A stretch of 64,000 bases of DNA from Aquamicrobium sp. (lineage in GTDB: Bacteria; Pseudomonadota; Alphaproteobacteria; Rhizobiales; Rhizobiaceae): contig JAHHDT010000005.1 of assembly GCA_019739225.1 (NCBI GenBank), positions 1,550,001 through 1,614,000 of the forward strand. The letters are read 5' to 3'. Each line of letters opens with the position of its first letter. Position 1 is the first letter of the stretch. The position numbers and the translations under genes are program-made. The notes beneath the pieces were generated by a model, which did no database searches, was not told the DNA's origin, and saw only the letters and a program-made list of their open reading frames with translations. Below are positions 18,522-28,972 of this stretch, piece by piece.

Positions 18522-18872
18522 ATGAATACTGACCTTGCCCCATTCCCGTCCATCCCTCCCTGCGGCGATCGCGCAGCCGTAGCGGCGAAGCTCGCTGCGC
18601 TGTCGCACCCGGCGCGGATCGAAATCCTTCTGCATCTGGCCGGGTCGGAGGCCTGCTGCTGCAAGGACGTCGTTCAGAGGCTGGATCTCGCGCAGTCGAC
18701 AGTGTCGCAGCATCTGAAGGTGCTGGTCGATGCGGGACTTGTGCGGTTGACGCCAGAGCGTCCGCGATCCCGTTACGAAGTTGATCGCGAAGCGCTGGCC
18801 ACACTTTCAGGTACCGTCAGCGGACTTCTTCTTTCCTGCTGCGCCGGGCCGCATTCCAGTCCGGCGCGCTAA
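18522..18872 (+). CDS. ArsR-family (SmtB/ArsR) transcriptional repressor
   Basis: A 116-residue winged-helix repressor. The HTH region is LAALSHPARIEILLHL (24-39) through DLAQSTVSQHLKVLVDAGLV (about 55-74). The CCC cluster in EACCCKDVV (about 43-51) sits where As(III)-sensing ArsR proteins have their C-x-C motif, and a CC pair lies near the C-terminus, so a thiophilic metal or oxidant sensor is plausible. It directly precedes an Atm1-type exporter (24-bp gap), a likely target besides itself. Confidence 0.88.
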   Translation: MNTDLAPFPSIPPCGDRAAVAAKLAALSHPARIEILLHLAGSEACCCKDVVQRLDLAQSTVSQHLKVLVDAGLVRLTPERPRSRYEVDREALATLSGTVSGLLLSCCAGPHSSPAR

Positions 18873-18896
18873 CAGAATTTTTCAGGACCTTTTACC

Positions 18897-20780
18897 TTGG
18901 CAGACAAGACCGTTTCAGCCGAATCCGGCTCGACCCTGCGAACACTGGCCAATCTGTGGCCCTATATGTGGCCCGCCGACCGCGCTGACCTGAAGGTTCG
19001 TGTCGCCTGGGCGACCCTGTTCCTTGTGCTTGCCAAGCTGATCCTGGTGCTCGTGCCCTATTTCTTCAAATGGGCAACCGATGCGCTCGTGGGCGAGCTC
19101 CAGCCGGCCGACTACATTCCTGCGGTTCTCGTGGCGCCCGTCATGCTGGTTCTTGCCTACAACGCCGTGCGCATCGTCCAGCTCGGTTTCAACCAGTTGC
19201 GCGATGCGCTGTTTGCGCGCGTGGGGCAGCATGCGGTTCGGCAGCTCGGCTACCGGACGTTTGTGCACATGCACAAGCTGTCGCTGCGCTTCCATCTGGA
19301 GCGGCGCACCGGCGGGCTCTCGCGCATCATCGAGCGCGGTGTGAAGGGCATCGAGACGATCGTGCGCTTCACGATCCTCAACACCGCGCCCACGGTGCTC
19401 GAATTCGCGCTGACCGCGATCATCTTCTGGGTGGTCTATGGCTGGATCTATGTCGCGATCATCGCTGCGACCGTCTGGCTCTACACCTGGTTCACGGTGC
19501 GGGCGAGCGACTGGCGCATCGCGATCCGCCGCGAGATGAACGACAGCGACACGGAAGCCAACACGAAGGCGATCGATTCGCTGCTCAACTATGAGACGGT
19601 GAAGTATTTCAACAACGAGAAGATGGAAGCCGAGCGCTTCGACCGCTCGATGGCGCGATACGAGGACGCCGCGACCCGCACCTGGACGTCGCTCGGCTGG
19701 CTGAACTTCGGCCAGGGCGTCATTTTCGGCGTCGGCATGGCGGCGGTGATGGGCCTGTCGGCCTGGGAAGTGACGCGGGGCACGCACACCATCGGCGACT
19801 TCGTCTTCGTCAACGCGATGCTGATGCAGCTTTCGATTCCGCTCAATTTCATCGGCTTCATCTATCGCGAGATCAGGCAGGCGATGACCGACATCGAGCA
19901 GATGTTCGACCTGCTCGACGTCAAGGAGGAGGTGACCGACCGCGAGGGCGCGTCGGCGCTGGTCGTCAGCGACGGCAACGTCACCTTCGACGACGTGCAT
20001 TTTTCCTATGACGCCAACCGGCCGATCCTCAAGGGCGTTTCCTTCGAGGTGCCGGCCGGAAAGACGGTCGCCATCGTCGGGCCGTCGGGTGCCGGCAAGT
20101 CGACGATCTCGCGGCTTCTGTTCCGTTTCTACGATGTCCAGCAAGGTTCGATCCGCATCGATGGGCAGGACGTCCGCGACGTGACGCAGGAATCCTTGCG
20201 CGCCGTCATCGGCATGGTTCCGCAGGACACCGTGCTGTTCAACGACACGATTGCCTACAACGTCCGCTACGGCCGTCCCTCGGCAAGCGAGGAGGAGGTG
20301 GCGCAGGCAGCCGACCTCGCGCAGATCGGTACATTCATCGCTGCGCTGCCGGATGGCTACAGGACCATGGTCGGCGAGCGCGGGCTAAAGCTCTCCGGTG
20401 GCGAAAAGCAGCGCGTTGCGATTGCCCGCACCATCCTGAAGGCACCGCCGGTGCTGATGCTGGACGAGGCGACGTCGGCGCTTGACACGCAGACCGAGCA
20501 GGAAATCCAGGCCGCGCTCGATCTCGTCAGCCGCGGCCGCACCACGCTGGTCATCGCCCACCGCCTGTCGACGGTGATTTCGGCCGACGAAATCATCGTG
20601 CTGCAGGATGGCCGCATCGCCGAGCGCGGCCGCCACGCCGATTTGCTGGCAGCAGGCGGTCTTTATGCGTCGATGTGGGCTCGCCAGCGCGAGGCGACCG
20701 AGGCGGAGGAGAAGCTGCGCAGGGCTCGCGAAACGGACGAGATGGGTGTCGTCGTTCGCCGCCGCACATCCGAGGTCTAG
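18897..20780 (+). CDS. Atm1-type ABC exporter (permease-ATPase half transporter)
   Basis: A 627-residue half transporter of the Atm1/HMT1 group, expected to export glutathione-linked compounds or heavy-metal-glutathione conjugates. The membrane domain covers about 30-335, with Atm1-like LRFHLERRTGGLSRIIERG and SLLNYETVKYFNNE segments. The ATPase part has Walker [10 protein letters not shown] near 395, signature LSGGEKQR near 500, and Walker B VLMLDEATSALD near 520. The TTG start at 18897 follows an AGGA site. Adjacency to ArsR favours a metal-stress role; an Fe-S-related role is the alternative. Confidence 0.9.
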   Translation: MADKTVSAESGSTLRTLANLWPYMWPADRADLKVRVAWATLFLVLAKLILVLVPYFFKWATDALVGELQPADYIPAVLVAPVMLVLAYNAVRIVQLGFNQLRDALFARVGQHAVRQLGYRTFVHMHKLSLRFHLERRTGGLSRIIERGVKGIETIVRFTILNTAPTVLEFALTAIIFWVVYGWIYVAIIAATVWLYTWFTVRASDWRIAIRREMNDSDTEANTKAIDSLLNYETVKYFNNEKMEAERFDRSMARYEDAATRTWTSLGWLNFGQGVIFGVGMAAVMGLSAWEVTRGTHTIGDFVFVNAMLMQLSIPLNFIGFIYREIRQAMTDIEQMFDLLDVKEEVTDREGASALVVSDGNVTFDDVHFSYDANRPILKGVSFEVPAGKTVAIVGPSGAGKSTISRLLFRFYDVQQGSIRIDGQDVRDVTQESLRAVIGMVPQDTVLFNDTIAYNVRYGRPSASEEEVAQAADLAQIGTFIAALPDGYRTMVGERGLKLSGGEKQRVAIARTILKAPPVLMLDEATSALDTQTEQEIQAALDLVSRGRTTLVIAHRLSTVISADEIIVLQDGRIAERGRHADLLAAGGLYASMWARQREATEAEEKLRRARETDEMGVVVRRRTSEV

Positions 20781-20925
20781 CTGTCCCGGGGGTTCATCCG
20801 TCCTTTGGTATGCGGCTCTGTAGCCACTTTGTACCGCTTGCCTTGTGAGGATGCCGACGCTGCGCATTGCGGCGGTGCGCGGATTTCTGTAATCAGACGC
20901 CTCACCACCGGGAGCCTTGGCCGCG

Positions 20926-21624
20926 ATGAGCCTCGTCGACACCATCAAGAACGCATTCGTGCCGATCAACCGTGAAGGCTATCCCTTCATCGCCGGTTTT
21001 GGCGCGGTTGCGGTTGTTCTAGGCTTCTTTTCCACCAGCCTCTTCTGGATTGGCGCGATCCTGACCGCCTGGTGTGCCTACTTCTTCCGCGATCCGGAGC
21101 GCGTGACGCCGGTCGATGACCGCCTGGTGGTCAGTCCGGCGGATGGCATCGTGTCCGCCGTCGGGCCGGCGATCCCGCCGCGGGAGCTTGGTCTCGATAG
21201 CGGTGAGATGACCCGCATCTCGGTCTTCATGAACGTCTTCTCCTGTCACGTGAACCGGGCGCCCGCGCGCGGCCGCATCACTGCCGTCGAGCATCGTCCT
21301 GGCAAGTTCCTGAACGCGGAACTCGACAAGGCGAGCGCCGAGAACGAGCGCAACGGCATCGTCATCGACAGCCCCAACGGGCGCATCGCCGCCGTGCAGA
21401 TTGCCGGTCTCGTCGCGCGCCGCATCGTCTGCTGGGTTGACAGCGGCAATGACATCGCCATCGGCGAGCGCATCGGTCTCATTCGTTTCGGCTCGCGGGT
21501 CGACGTCTACCTGCCTGCCGGCGCGGTCGCGAAGGTTGCCGTTGGCCAGACGGCGGTTGCGGGCGAGACCATCATTGCCGAGTTCGGCGCTCACGCGGCT
21601 TCGCCGCTCGTGCGTGTGTCCTGA
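20926..21624 (+). CDS. psd: Phosphatidylserine decarboxylase (short type)
   Basis: A 232-residue proenzyme that converts phosphatidylserine to phosphatidylethanolamine at the inner membrane. Two N-terminal hydrophobic segments (about 21-55) anchor it; the FFRDPER segment and the [14 protein letters not shown] motif are diagnostic. Self-cleavage to the pyruvoyl enzyme is expected at the GS of [11 protein letters not shown] (about 187-197). The ATG at 20926 is chosen because GGGAG lies at the right distance. Followed by pssA after 7 bp, making a two-gene phospholipid operon. Confidence 0.95.
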   Translation: MSLVDTIKNAFVPINREGYPFIAGFGAVAVVLGFFSTSLFWIGAILTAWCAYFFRDPERVTPVDDRLVVSPADGIVSAVGPAIPPRELGLDSGEMTRISVFMNVFSCHVNRAPARGRITAVEHRPGKFLNAELDKASAENERNGIVIDSPNGRIAAVQIAGLVARRIVCWVDSGNDIAIGERIGLIRFGSRVDVYLPAGAVAKVAVGQTAVAGETIIAEFGAHAASPLVRVS

Positions 21625-21631
21625 GCGGCCG

Positions 21632-22447
21632 ATGGCGCCGTTTCCTCCCTTCGAACCTCATGGCGCCCGCCGCAGCCAGCGCCTGCGCGAAATTCCGCTG
21701 CGGCTGGTGCTGCCGAACCTGATCACGGTGATGGCCGTCTGCGCCGGCCTGTCGGGCGTGCGGCTCGCCTTCGAGCAGCGATACGAGCTTGCGGTTGCCA
21801 TGGTGCTCATCGCGGCACTGCTCGATGCAGTGGACGGGCGCGTGGCGCGCATGCTCAAGGCGACCTCGAAATTCGGCGCGCAGATGGATTCGCTCGCCGA
21901 CATCGTCAATTTCGGCGTGGCACCGGCGCTGGTGCTCTACGTCTACCTGCTCGACCGTGCCGGTGCGTTCGGCTGGATCGCGGCGCTGCTTTTCGCCATT
22001 GCCTGCTGTCTCAGGCTGGCGCGCTTCAACGTCATGCTGGAAGACCCGAACCGTCCGGCATGGCAGGCCGACTATTTCGTGGGCGTGCCTGCGCCGGCAG
22101 GCGCGCTGCTTGTTCTGCTGCCGGTCTATCTCGGCTTCCTCGGCATGCCGCTCGTGGTGTCCACCGCCTTCGGTGCAAGCGGGTTTGCCGTGCTCGTGGC
22201 GTTGCTGATGGTCAGCCGACTGCCTGTCTATTCCGGCAAGAGCAGTGGCACCCGCATTCGCCGAGACGCCGTGATGCCGATGATGCTGGCGATGGTTTTC
22301 TACGTGGCGCTGCTGTTCAGCTACACCTGGCATACGATGGCGGCTACCGCGCTGGCCTATCTCGCCTTCCTGCCGTTCAGTTGGCGCGCCTATGCCCGCC
22401 GTTTCGCCAGGGAGGAAGCGCCTGCTTCCGACGAGAGCGAGCAATAA
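21632..22447 (+). CDS. pssA: CDP-diacylglycerol-serine O-phosphatidyltransferase
   Basis: A 271-residue integral membrane enzyme making phosphatidylserine from CDP-diacylglycerol and serine; its product is the substrate of Psd encoded just upstream. The CDP-alcohol phosphotransferase motif D-G-x2-A-R-x8-G-x3-D-x3-D is complete at about 69-92 (DGRVARMLKATSKFG then AQMDSLAD). About eight hydrophobic segments. The N-terminus (RLREIPLRLVLPNLITV) is typical of the type II (rhizobial/Bacillus) enzyme. Confidence 0.95.
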   Translation: MAPFPPFEPHGARRSQRLREIPLRLVLPNLITVMAVCAGLSGVRLAFEQRYELAVAMVLIAALLDAVDGRVARMLKATSKFGAQMDSLADIVNFGVAPALVLYVYLLDRAGAFGWIAALLFAIACCLRLARFNVMLEDPNRPAWQADYFVGVPAPAGALLVLLPVYLGFLGMPLVVSTAFGASGFAVLVALLMVSRLPVYSGKSSGTRIRRDAVMPMMLAMVFYVALLFSYTWHTMAATALAYLAFLPFSWRAYARRFAREEAPASDESEQ

Positions 22448-22454
22448 CGCCGCT

Positions 22455-23162
22455 TCAGGCAGCTTCCCTGTCGATCTCCGTCCGGCTGACTTCCGTCATG
22501 CGGCCATAGAGTGCGCCCGACGAGGTGCCCGGTTGAGGCTCGTTGCGCGCCACCAGTTCGGCAATGGTTGCAGGTGCAAGCGCCCGCACCGTCAGCGACG
22601 GCAGGAGCCGGCGCCGGGCGGCGTCGCGCGGAAGCAGCGAGAAGGGCAGGTCGCGAGCACCTGCGACGTAGATCGGCACCACCTTGGCTTCCGCGCGCAA
22701 CGCGATGCGCGCAACGGCGCGATAGAGGCGGAAGCCGCGCGTGTCCGGCGCGACATCGGCTGGCATATAGACGCACAGTTTGCCGCCCCCGCGCAGCACC
22801 CGCACCAGCCGCCGGCTGATGAACAGATGCTCCGGGTTGAAGGCGATCGTACGCGCCAGCGAGCGCCACGGATCCAGCCAGGCGGCGTTTGCCGAATATT
22901 CGTCGAGGATATGCAGCGTGTCGTCCGGCAGCAGCGCCAGCATCAGTGCCGGGTCCAGTCGCGACTGGTGGGAAACGACGTAGATCACCGGAGACGGAGC
23001 CTTGATGTCGCGCAGCGCATGCGCATCCACGCGCCAGATCGTCGCCAGCGGCGCATGCAGCAGGGCCTGCCTAAACGTAATCTTCTGCTCGTAAACCAGC
23101 CAGGCGGCGGCGGCGAGCCACAACGCTGCAATGCCGGCGATGATGATTCCGGCCAGTATCAT
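22455..23162 (-). CDS. PlsC-like 1-acylglycerol-3-phosphate acyltransferase
   Basis: A 235-residue membrane-anchored acyltransferase (one N-terminal hydrophobic segment, 1-22). The catalytic H-x4-D motif is HQSRLD at 65-70; a basic/aromatic patch RGFRLYRAVARIALRAEAKVV follows the glycerophosphate-binding region LCVYMPADVAPD. Convergent with pssA, separated by 7 bp. It probably acylates a lysophospholipid or ornithine-type lipid; the acceptor is not certain. Confidence 0.78.
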   Translation of the reverse strand: MILAGIIIAGIAALWLAAAAWLVYEQKITFRQALLHAPLATIWRVDAHALRDIKAPSPVIYVVSHQSRLDPALMLALLPDDTLHILDEYSANAAWLDPWRSLARTIAFNPEHLFISRRLVRVLRGGGKLCVYMPADVAPDTRGFRLYRAVARIALRAEAKVVPIYVAGARDLPFSLLPRDAARRRLLPSLTVRALAPATIAELVARNEPQPGTSSGALYGRMTEVSRTEIDREAA

Positions 23163-23344
23163 GTGCCCCTCACAGCAAATGCCAAGCTCGCGGCTCCTGC
23201 CGGTCGCTGAGGCGCAAACGTAACCGATTGCGTGGGCGCGTCAATCGTGGCGGACCGATCTGTGCGAGAAGCCGGCGCTTGGGCGTGACGCCTGTTCGTG
23301 TGGCGAGGGCCTTGGTATAGATGCAGCCAGCCACGGAGGAACTC

Positions 23345-23869
23345 ATGGACGCTACCGCACTCAAGGCCATGCAGGCGCCGATCAAGGACGCTTATCGGGA
23401 TGATGCCGGCAAGGCGTTGGTCACTTTGCGCGCCCGGGGTTCGATCGACGACCAGTCCATAGCCTGCAAGGTCGAGACGGGCCGCGCTATGGCTATCGCG
23501 GGCCTTCACCCTGCGACGGGTGGATCGGGCCTTGAACTCTGCTCGGGCGATATGCTGCTCGAGGCGCTCGTCGCCTGTGCCGGCGTCACGTTGAAGGCGG
23601 TCGCGACAGCACTCGAGTTCAATCTGCGCGGCGCGACTGTGACGGCCGAGGGCGACCTGGATTTCCGGGGCACGCTCGGTGTGGCGCGCGATGCGCCGGT
23701 GGGCTTCCGGACGATCCGACTTGCGTTTGATCTCGACACGGACGAGCCGCAGGAACGCGTCGACACCTTGCTGAAACTCACCGAGCGCTATTGCGTCGTG
23801 TTTCAGACGATCAGCGTGAAGCCGGAGCTGGCCGTTACCGCCGTTCGCAATGGCAAGGCAACCGACTAG
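23345..23869 (+). CDS. OsmC-family protein
   Basis: A 174-residue OsmC/Ohr-superfamily protein. The two cysteines expected for thiol-peroxidase activity are present: C78 (VACAGVTLK) and C150 (ERYCVVFQT). The fold features of the family (N-terminal strands, long central helix from about 69) are recognisable. The ATG at 23345 follows GGAGGA by six bases, clearly better than the upstream in-frame ATG. More likely general OsmC-like than organic-hydroperoxide-specific Ohr. Confidence 0.88.
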   Translation: MDATALKAMQAPIKDAYRDDAGKALVTLRARGSIDDQSIACKVETGRAMAIAGLHPATGGSGLELCSGDMLLEALVACAGVTLKAVATALEFNLRGATVTAEGDLDFRGTLGVARDAPVGFRTIRLAFDLDTDEPQERVDTLLKLTERYCVVFQTISVKPELAVTAVRNGKATD

Positions 23870-23920
23870 GACAGGCACGCGCGAAAGCAAGCCATCCACA
23901 CTATGACGATGAGTGATGTC

Positions 23921-24268
23921 CTAGGGACGCCAGCTCTGCACCCATGGTGGCGGGTTGCCGCCATAGGTCGTGTCGTAGAGATGGTTTCCGTTCGATCCCG
24001 TCGTGGTCATCGAGAAATTGCCGAATTTGCAGGTGGTGCCCTTGCGGCTCTCGAACGTATCGCGCGCGGAATAGGCAGGTACATCCACGACTTCGCAGTT
24101 GCCGCCGTTGACGCCGAACCCAGGCGCGGCGTCGAGATTCACACCGGGCAAGTCGTCGGCCGTGGCGGTGTCGCCGCTGAAGTTCTGCGAGCTGAAGACG
24201 TCTGCCTGCGCCGAAGAGGCGGCAAACAGAGCGCCGGCGGCGAAGAGCGGAAGAAGGATGTTTTTCAT
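23921..24268 (-). CDS. Small secreted hypothetical protein
   Basis: A 115-residue exported protein of unknown function. Residues 1-22 form a clear signal peptide (MKNILLPLFAAGALFAAS, AQA cleavage). The mature part is Gly/Asn/Thr-rich, with two cysteines (GGNCEVV and GTTCKFG) likely to form a disulfide and an aromatic C-terminus (WVQSWRP). The start at 24268 is set by the signal peptide. It lies downstream of the SDR gene on the same strand, with a GGTCGA hairpin (24339-24358) between. Confidence 0.65.
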   Translation of the reverse strand: MKNILLPLFAAGALFAASSAQADVFSSQNFSGDTATADDLPGVNLDAAPGFGVNGGNCEVVDVPAYSARDTFESRKGTTCKFGNFSMTTTGSNGNHLYDTTYGGNPPPWVQSWRP

Positions 24269-24369
24269 AAGGCGAGCCTTGCGAACGCGATACGGGCCAC
24301 TACGACCCGTTTCCACATATCTAGCATGCAACACCAGTCCGGTCGATAGTTCGACCGGGATCAAGTTTT

Positions 24370-25131
24370 CTATTCCGGCAGGCGATAGCGAAGGAAGCGC
24401 TCGCTGGGCGCGTCGAAGATCAGCCCTGTTTCAGTGAGGGCGGGGCTCGCCAGCGGCGCGATTTTGCGCGCGATCTCGGAAGGGTGTGGCAAGATCTGAG
24501 GGTCCTCGCCCGGCACTGCCTGTGCGCGCATGGCCGTACGCGTCGCGCCGGGGTTCACGGCGTTGATGCGCAGCGGCAGGTTCTTGGTTTCGTCTGCCCA
24601 CGACCGAACCATCGCTTCGACCGCCGCCTTCGAGGCGGCGTACGGCCCCCAGAACGCTTTGGCAGAATGGGCCGCGCCGGAGGACAGGACGATCGCGCGC
24701 CCGGCATCGGAAAGCCGCAGCAGCGGGTCCACGGAGCGAATCAATCTCCATGTAGCGGTGACGTTTACCGCCATCACCTTCTCGAACACCTTCGCCTCAA
24801 CATGGCCAAGCGGCGAGATGACACCGAGCACGCCGGCATTGGCGACGAGAATGTCCAGCTTGCCCCAGCGCTCATGGATAGCGCCACCCAGCCTGTCGAC
24901 GCCGGCTCCGTCGGCAAGGTCGAGCGGCACCAGTGTTGCTTCACCCTTGCCGGAGATCGCCTTCTCCGCCTTGATCTCGTCGTCAAGCTCCTCCAGCCCG
25001 CCGATCGTGCGCGCCACGGCAACGACGTGAGCACCGGCTGCGGCCAGCTCCTTTGCAAGAAAATAGCCGATGCCGCGCGACGCGCCGGTGACGACGGCCA
25101 CCCGGCCGGAGAGATTCAGGGAGGAGGTCAT
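24370..25131 (-). CDS. Short-chain dehydrogenase/reductase
   Basis: A 253-residue NAD(P)-dependent SDR. The cofactor motif TGASRGIG is at 15-22, NAG at about 97-99, and the catalytic S...Y-x3-K set is in VLSSGAAHSAKAFWGPYAASK. Substrate unknown. It follows purF with 17 bp between, so it is the likely last gene of the radA-cvpA-purF-SDR transcription unit. Confidence 0.9.
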   Translation of the reverse strand: MTSSLNLSGRVAVVTGASRGIGYFLAKELAAAGAHVVAVARTIGGLEELDDEIKAEKAISGKGEATLVPLDLADGAGVDRLGGAIHERWGKLDILVANAGVLGVISPLGHVEAKVFEKVMAVNVTATWRLIRSVDPLLRLSDAGRAIVLSSGAAHSAKAFWGPYAASKAAVEAMVRSWADETKNLPLRINAVNPGATRTAMRAQAVPGEDPQILPHPSEIARKIAPLASPALTETGLIFDAPSERFLRYRLPE

Positions 25132-25148
25132 GCTGGTCCTTGTACCTA

Positions 25149-26621
25149 CTATTGTCCGCCTGTTGCCAGCAGCGACAGCGTGCGTACGTTGTCAGTGCCC
25201 TCGAGGTCGAGCAGGCGGGTCGGATATTCGCCAGTGAAGCAGGCGTCGCAGAATTGCGGCTGTTCGGCATCGCGGTTGGCTTCGCCCACGGCCCGGTACA
25301 GTCCGTCGATGGACAGGAAGCCCAGCGAATCGACGCGGATGAAATCCGCCATCTCCCGGATCGACATGCGCGAGGCGAGCAGCTTGGACTTTTCGGGCGT
25401 ATCGACACCGTAGAAGCACGAGGCGCGCGTCGGCGGCGATGCGATGCGCATATGCACTTCCTTGGCGCCGGCATCGCGAACCATCTGAACGATTTTCTGG
25501 CTCGTCGTGCCGCGTACGATCGAATCGTCGACCAGCACCACCCGCTTGCCCTCGATCATCTTGCGATTGGCGTTGTGCTTCAGCTTCACGCCCATATGGC
25601 GAATCGAATCGCCGGGCTGGATGAAGGTCCGCCCCACATAGTGGTTGCGGATGATGCCGAGCTCGAACGGTAGTGCCGCCTGCTGCGCGAAGCCGATTGC
25701 CGCCGGCGTGCCCGAATCCGGCACCGGCACGACGATGTCGGCATCGACAGGGTTTTCGATCGCCAGTTCGCGCCCGATATGCTTGCGAACGTCGTAGACG
25801 TTCCGGCCTTCGACCGAGGAGTCGGGACGGGCGAAATAGACATATTCGAAGATGCAGAAACGCGACTTCTGCGGCTCGAACGGGAAGAAGCTCTCGATGC
25901 CCTTGGTGGTGATCACCACCATCTCGCCGGGCTTCAGGTCGCGGACGAAACGGGCCCCGATGATGTCCAGGGCGCAGGTTTCCGATGCCAGGATCCACGC
26001 GCCGTCGAGATCGCCCAGCACGAGCGGGCGTATGCCCATGGGGTCACGGCAGCCGATCATCTTCTTGGCCGTCAGCCCGACGAGCGAAAACGCACCCTCT
26101 AGCTGCCGCACGGCCTCGATGAAGCGGGAATTGATGTCTTTCTCGCGGCTGGTCGCAACGAGGTGGAGTATCGTTTCCGTGTCCGAGGTGGACGTGAAGA
26201 TCGAGCCCTGCTTCTGCAATGCACGCTGCACGGTCATCGCGTTGGTCAGGTTGCCGTTGTGGGCGACCGCGATGCCGCCTTCGGCAAGCTCCGCGAACAG
26301 CGGCTGAACGTTGCGCAGGCCCGCGCCCCCAGTGGTGGCGTAGCGCGTATGGCCGATGGCGCGGGTGCCGGAAAGCCGGTCGATCACGGACTGCTTGGTG
26401 AACGTGTCGCCGATCAGGCCGACATGGCGCTCGACGTGGAACTGCGACCCGTCATAGGAGACGATGCCGGCCGCTTCCTGCCCACGATGCTGCAAGGCAT
26501 GCAGCCCGAGGGTCACGATCGCGGCGGCATCCTGCCGACCAAAAATGCCGAAGACGCCGCATTCGTCATGAAAGCGGTCGTCGGCACCTGATGAAAACGG
26601 AGTATCGTCTGCGTCTGCCAT
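25149..26621 (-). CDS. purF: Amidophosphoribosyltransferase
   Basis: First committed enzyme of purine synthesis: transfers glutamine amide nitrogen to PRPP. 490 residues. A 20-residue propeptide precedes C21 (DECGVFGIFG), the N-terminal nucleophile of the glutaminase domain after processing; YATTGGAG and the HNGNLTN segment follow. The PRPP-binding loop is VVLVDDSIVRGTT near 360. Gene order cvpA-purF is the same as in E. coli. Confidence 0.97.
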   Translation of the reverse strand: MADADDTPFSSGADDRFHDECGVFGIFGRQDAAAIVTLGLHALQHRGQEAAGIVSYDGSQFHVERHVGLIGDTFTKQSVIDRLSGTRAIGHTRYATTGGAGLRNVQPLFAELAEGGIAVAHNGNLTNAMTVQRALQKQGSIFTSTSDTETILHLVATSREKDINSRFIEAVRQLEGAFSLVGLTAKKMIGCRDPMGIRPLVLGDLDGAWILASETCALDIIGARFVRDLKPGEMVVITTKGIESFFPFEPQKSRFCIFEYVYFARPDSSVEGRNVYDVRKHIGRELAIENPVDADIVVPVPDSGTPAAIGFAQQAALPFELGIIRNHYVGRTFIQPGDSIRHMGVKLKHNANRKMIEGKRVVLVDDSIVRGTTSQKIVQMVRDAGAKEVHMRIASPPTRASCFYGVDTPEKSKLLASRMSIREMADFIRVDSLGFLSIDGLYRAVGEANRDAEQPQFCDACFTGEYPTRLLDLEGTDNVRTLSLLATGGQ

Positions 26622-26679
26622 AAGGCACCGCCTCTCGATTGTTTTCTGTTTGCGTGTCCCGCGCCAGTATGGCGCGGCC

Positions 26680-27225
26680 TCAGTTTTCCGGCTGGTCGGT
26701 GCCGGGCGTGTCTTCGCCGGGCGATATGCGGTTCAGTATCGAGTTTTCCGGATCGTCCGGCAGGATACCTTCCAGCCAGTTTCCGATACTCTCCAGCAGC
26801 GGCAGCGACTTGGCTTCCGAAATCCATGCGGGCGGGTTGGTTCCCACCAGCCAGGAAAAGAACAGAAGGCCCACGGCCACGACGAGTATGCCGCGTGCCG
26901 CCCCATAGAGGAAGCCCAGCGTCCGGTCCAGCGCGCCGATGCGGCTGTCGATGATGAAGTCGGCGACCTTCATGGTGATGACCGTCACCACGATCAGCGC
27001 GATGAAGAACACGATGGCCGCGGCCACCGCTATGCGGAGCTGCGCCTGGTCCACATACGATTCGATGTAGGGGACGACGGCCGGATAAAAGAAATATGCC
27101 GCAACGGCGGCAGCACCCCACGATGCGATCGACAGGATCTCGCGCGAGAAGCCACGCACCATGGCCAGCATTGCGGAAACGAGGGTGAAGCCGACGAGGA
27201 TTCCGTCCAGCAGGGTAATGGGCAT
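26680..27225 (-). CDS. cvpA: CvpA family membrane protein
   Basis: A 181-residue inner-membrane protein with four hydrophobic segments in the first 125 residues (ILVGFTLVSAMLAMVRGFSRE is the typical CvpA start) and an acidic soluble tail (about 130-181). The family is linked to colicin V production and envelope homeostasis in enterobacteria; its molecular role is unclear. Sits between radA and purF. Confidence 0.9.
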   Translation of the reverse strand: MPITLLDGILVGFTLVSAMLAMVRGFSREILSIASWGAAAVAAYFFYPAVVPYIESYVDQAQLRIAVAAAIVFFIALIVVTVITMKVADFIIDSRIGALDRTLGFLYGAARGILVVAVGLLFFSWLVGTNPPAWISEAKSLPLLESIGNWLEGILPDDPENSILNRISPGEDTPGTDQPEN

Positions 27226-27277
27226 TCAGGCTCCACTCCAGTCGTGCAAGCGCAGACCGCTCGCCACTTGCATCCCT

Positions 27278-28675
<1,398 letters not shown>

Positions 28676-28695
28676 ATGTATCCGATCCGCGAAGT

Positions 28696-28952
28696 CGCGT
28701 TCCTTCGCGCCCCCCTCTGGCTTGCCAGCCATCTCCCCCACGAGGGGGGAGATCAGTGGGCGGCCCGGCTTTCGCCAATCGTCTGCGTTGTAGAAGGAGA
28801 TGCAAGCGCAAAGCTGCCGATCTCCCCCCTCGTGGGGGGTGAGGAGTGGTCCGCAAGGCGGACGAAAAGCCAACGATTTGGCTTTTCGAGTGACGAACGC
28901 CCGAAGCGTAGGCGTAGGGCAGGCTACGGCAGGACAGAGGGGGGCAACGTAG
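28696..28952. repeat. Palindromic intergenic repeat, copy C (with internal insertion)
   Basis: The left end has the extended sequence CGCGTTCCTTCGCGC (28696-28710), the left arm follows from 28709, and the right end has GGGGGGCAACGTAG. In the right arm about 90 bp (roughly 28836-28928) replace the usual GAGATGTCC-type bases; the inserted stretch has its own hairpin AAAAGCCAACGATTTGGCTTTT. It separates radA from alr. Confidence 0.85.
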
Positions 28953-28972
28953 AAAGGCGACGCAGACGGGCA

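Noticed and set aside
20849-20893. 13-codon ORF upstream of psd (MPTLRIAAVRGFL)
   Set aside because: No good ribosome-binding site, no promoter match and no structural context as seen at cysS.
24339-24358. CCGGTCGA-TAGT-TCGACCGG hairpin after the SDR gene
   Set aside because: Perfect 8-bp stem but no T-run, so not a convincing terminator.
28676-28873. N-terminal extension of radA
   Set aside because: The frame continues through repeat copy C and would encode repeat-derived peptide; the zinc finger starts right after the ATG at 28675.
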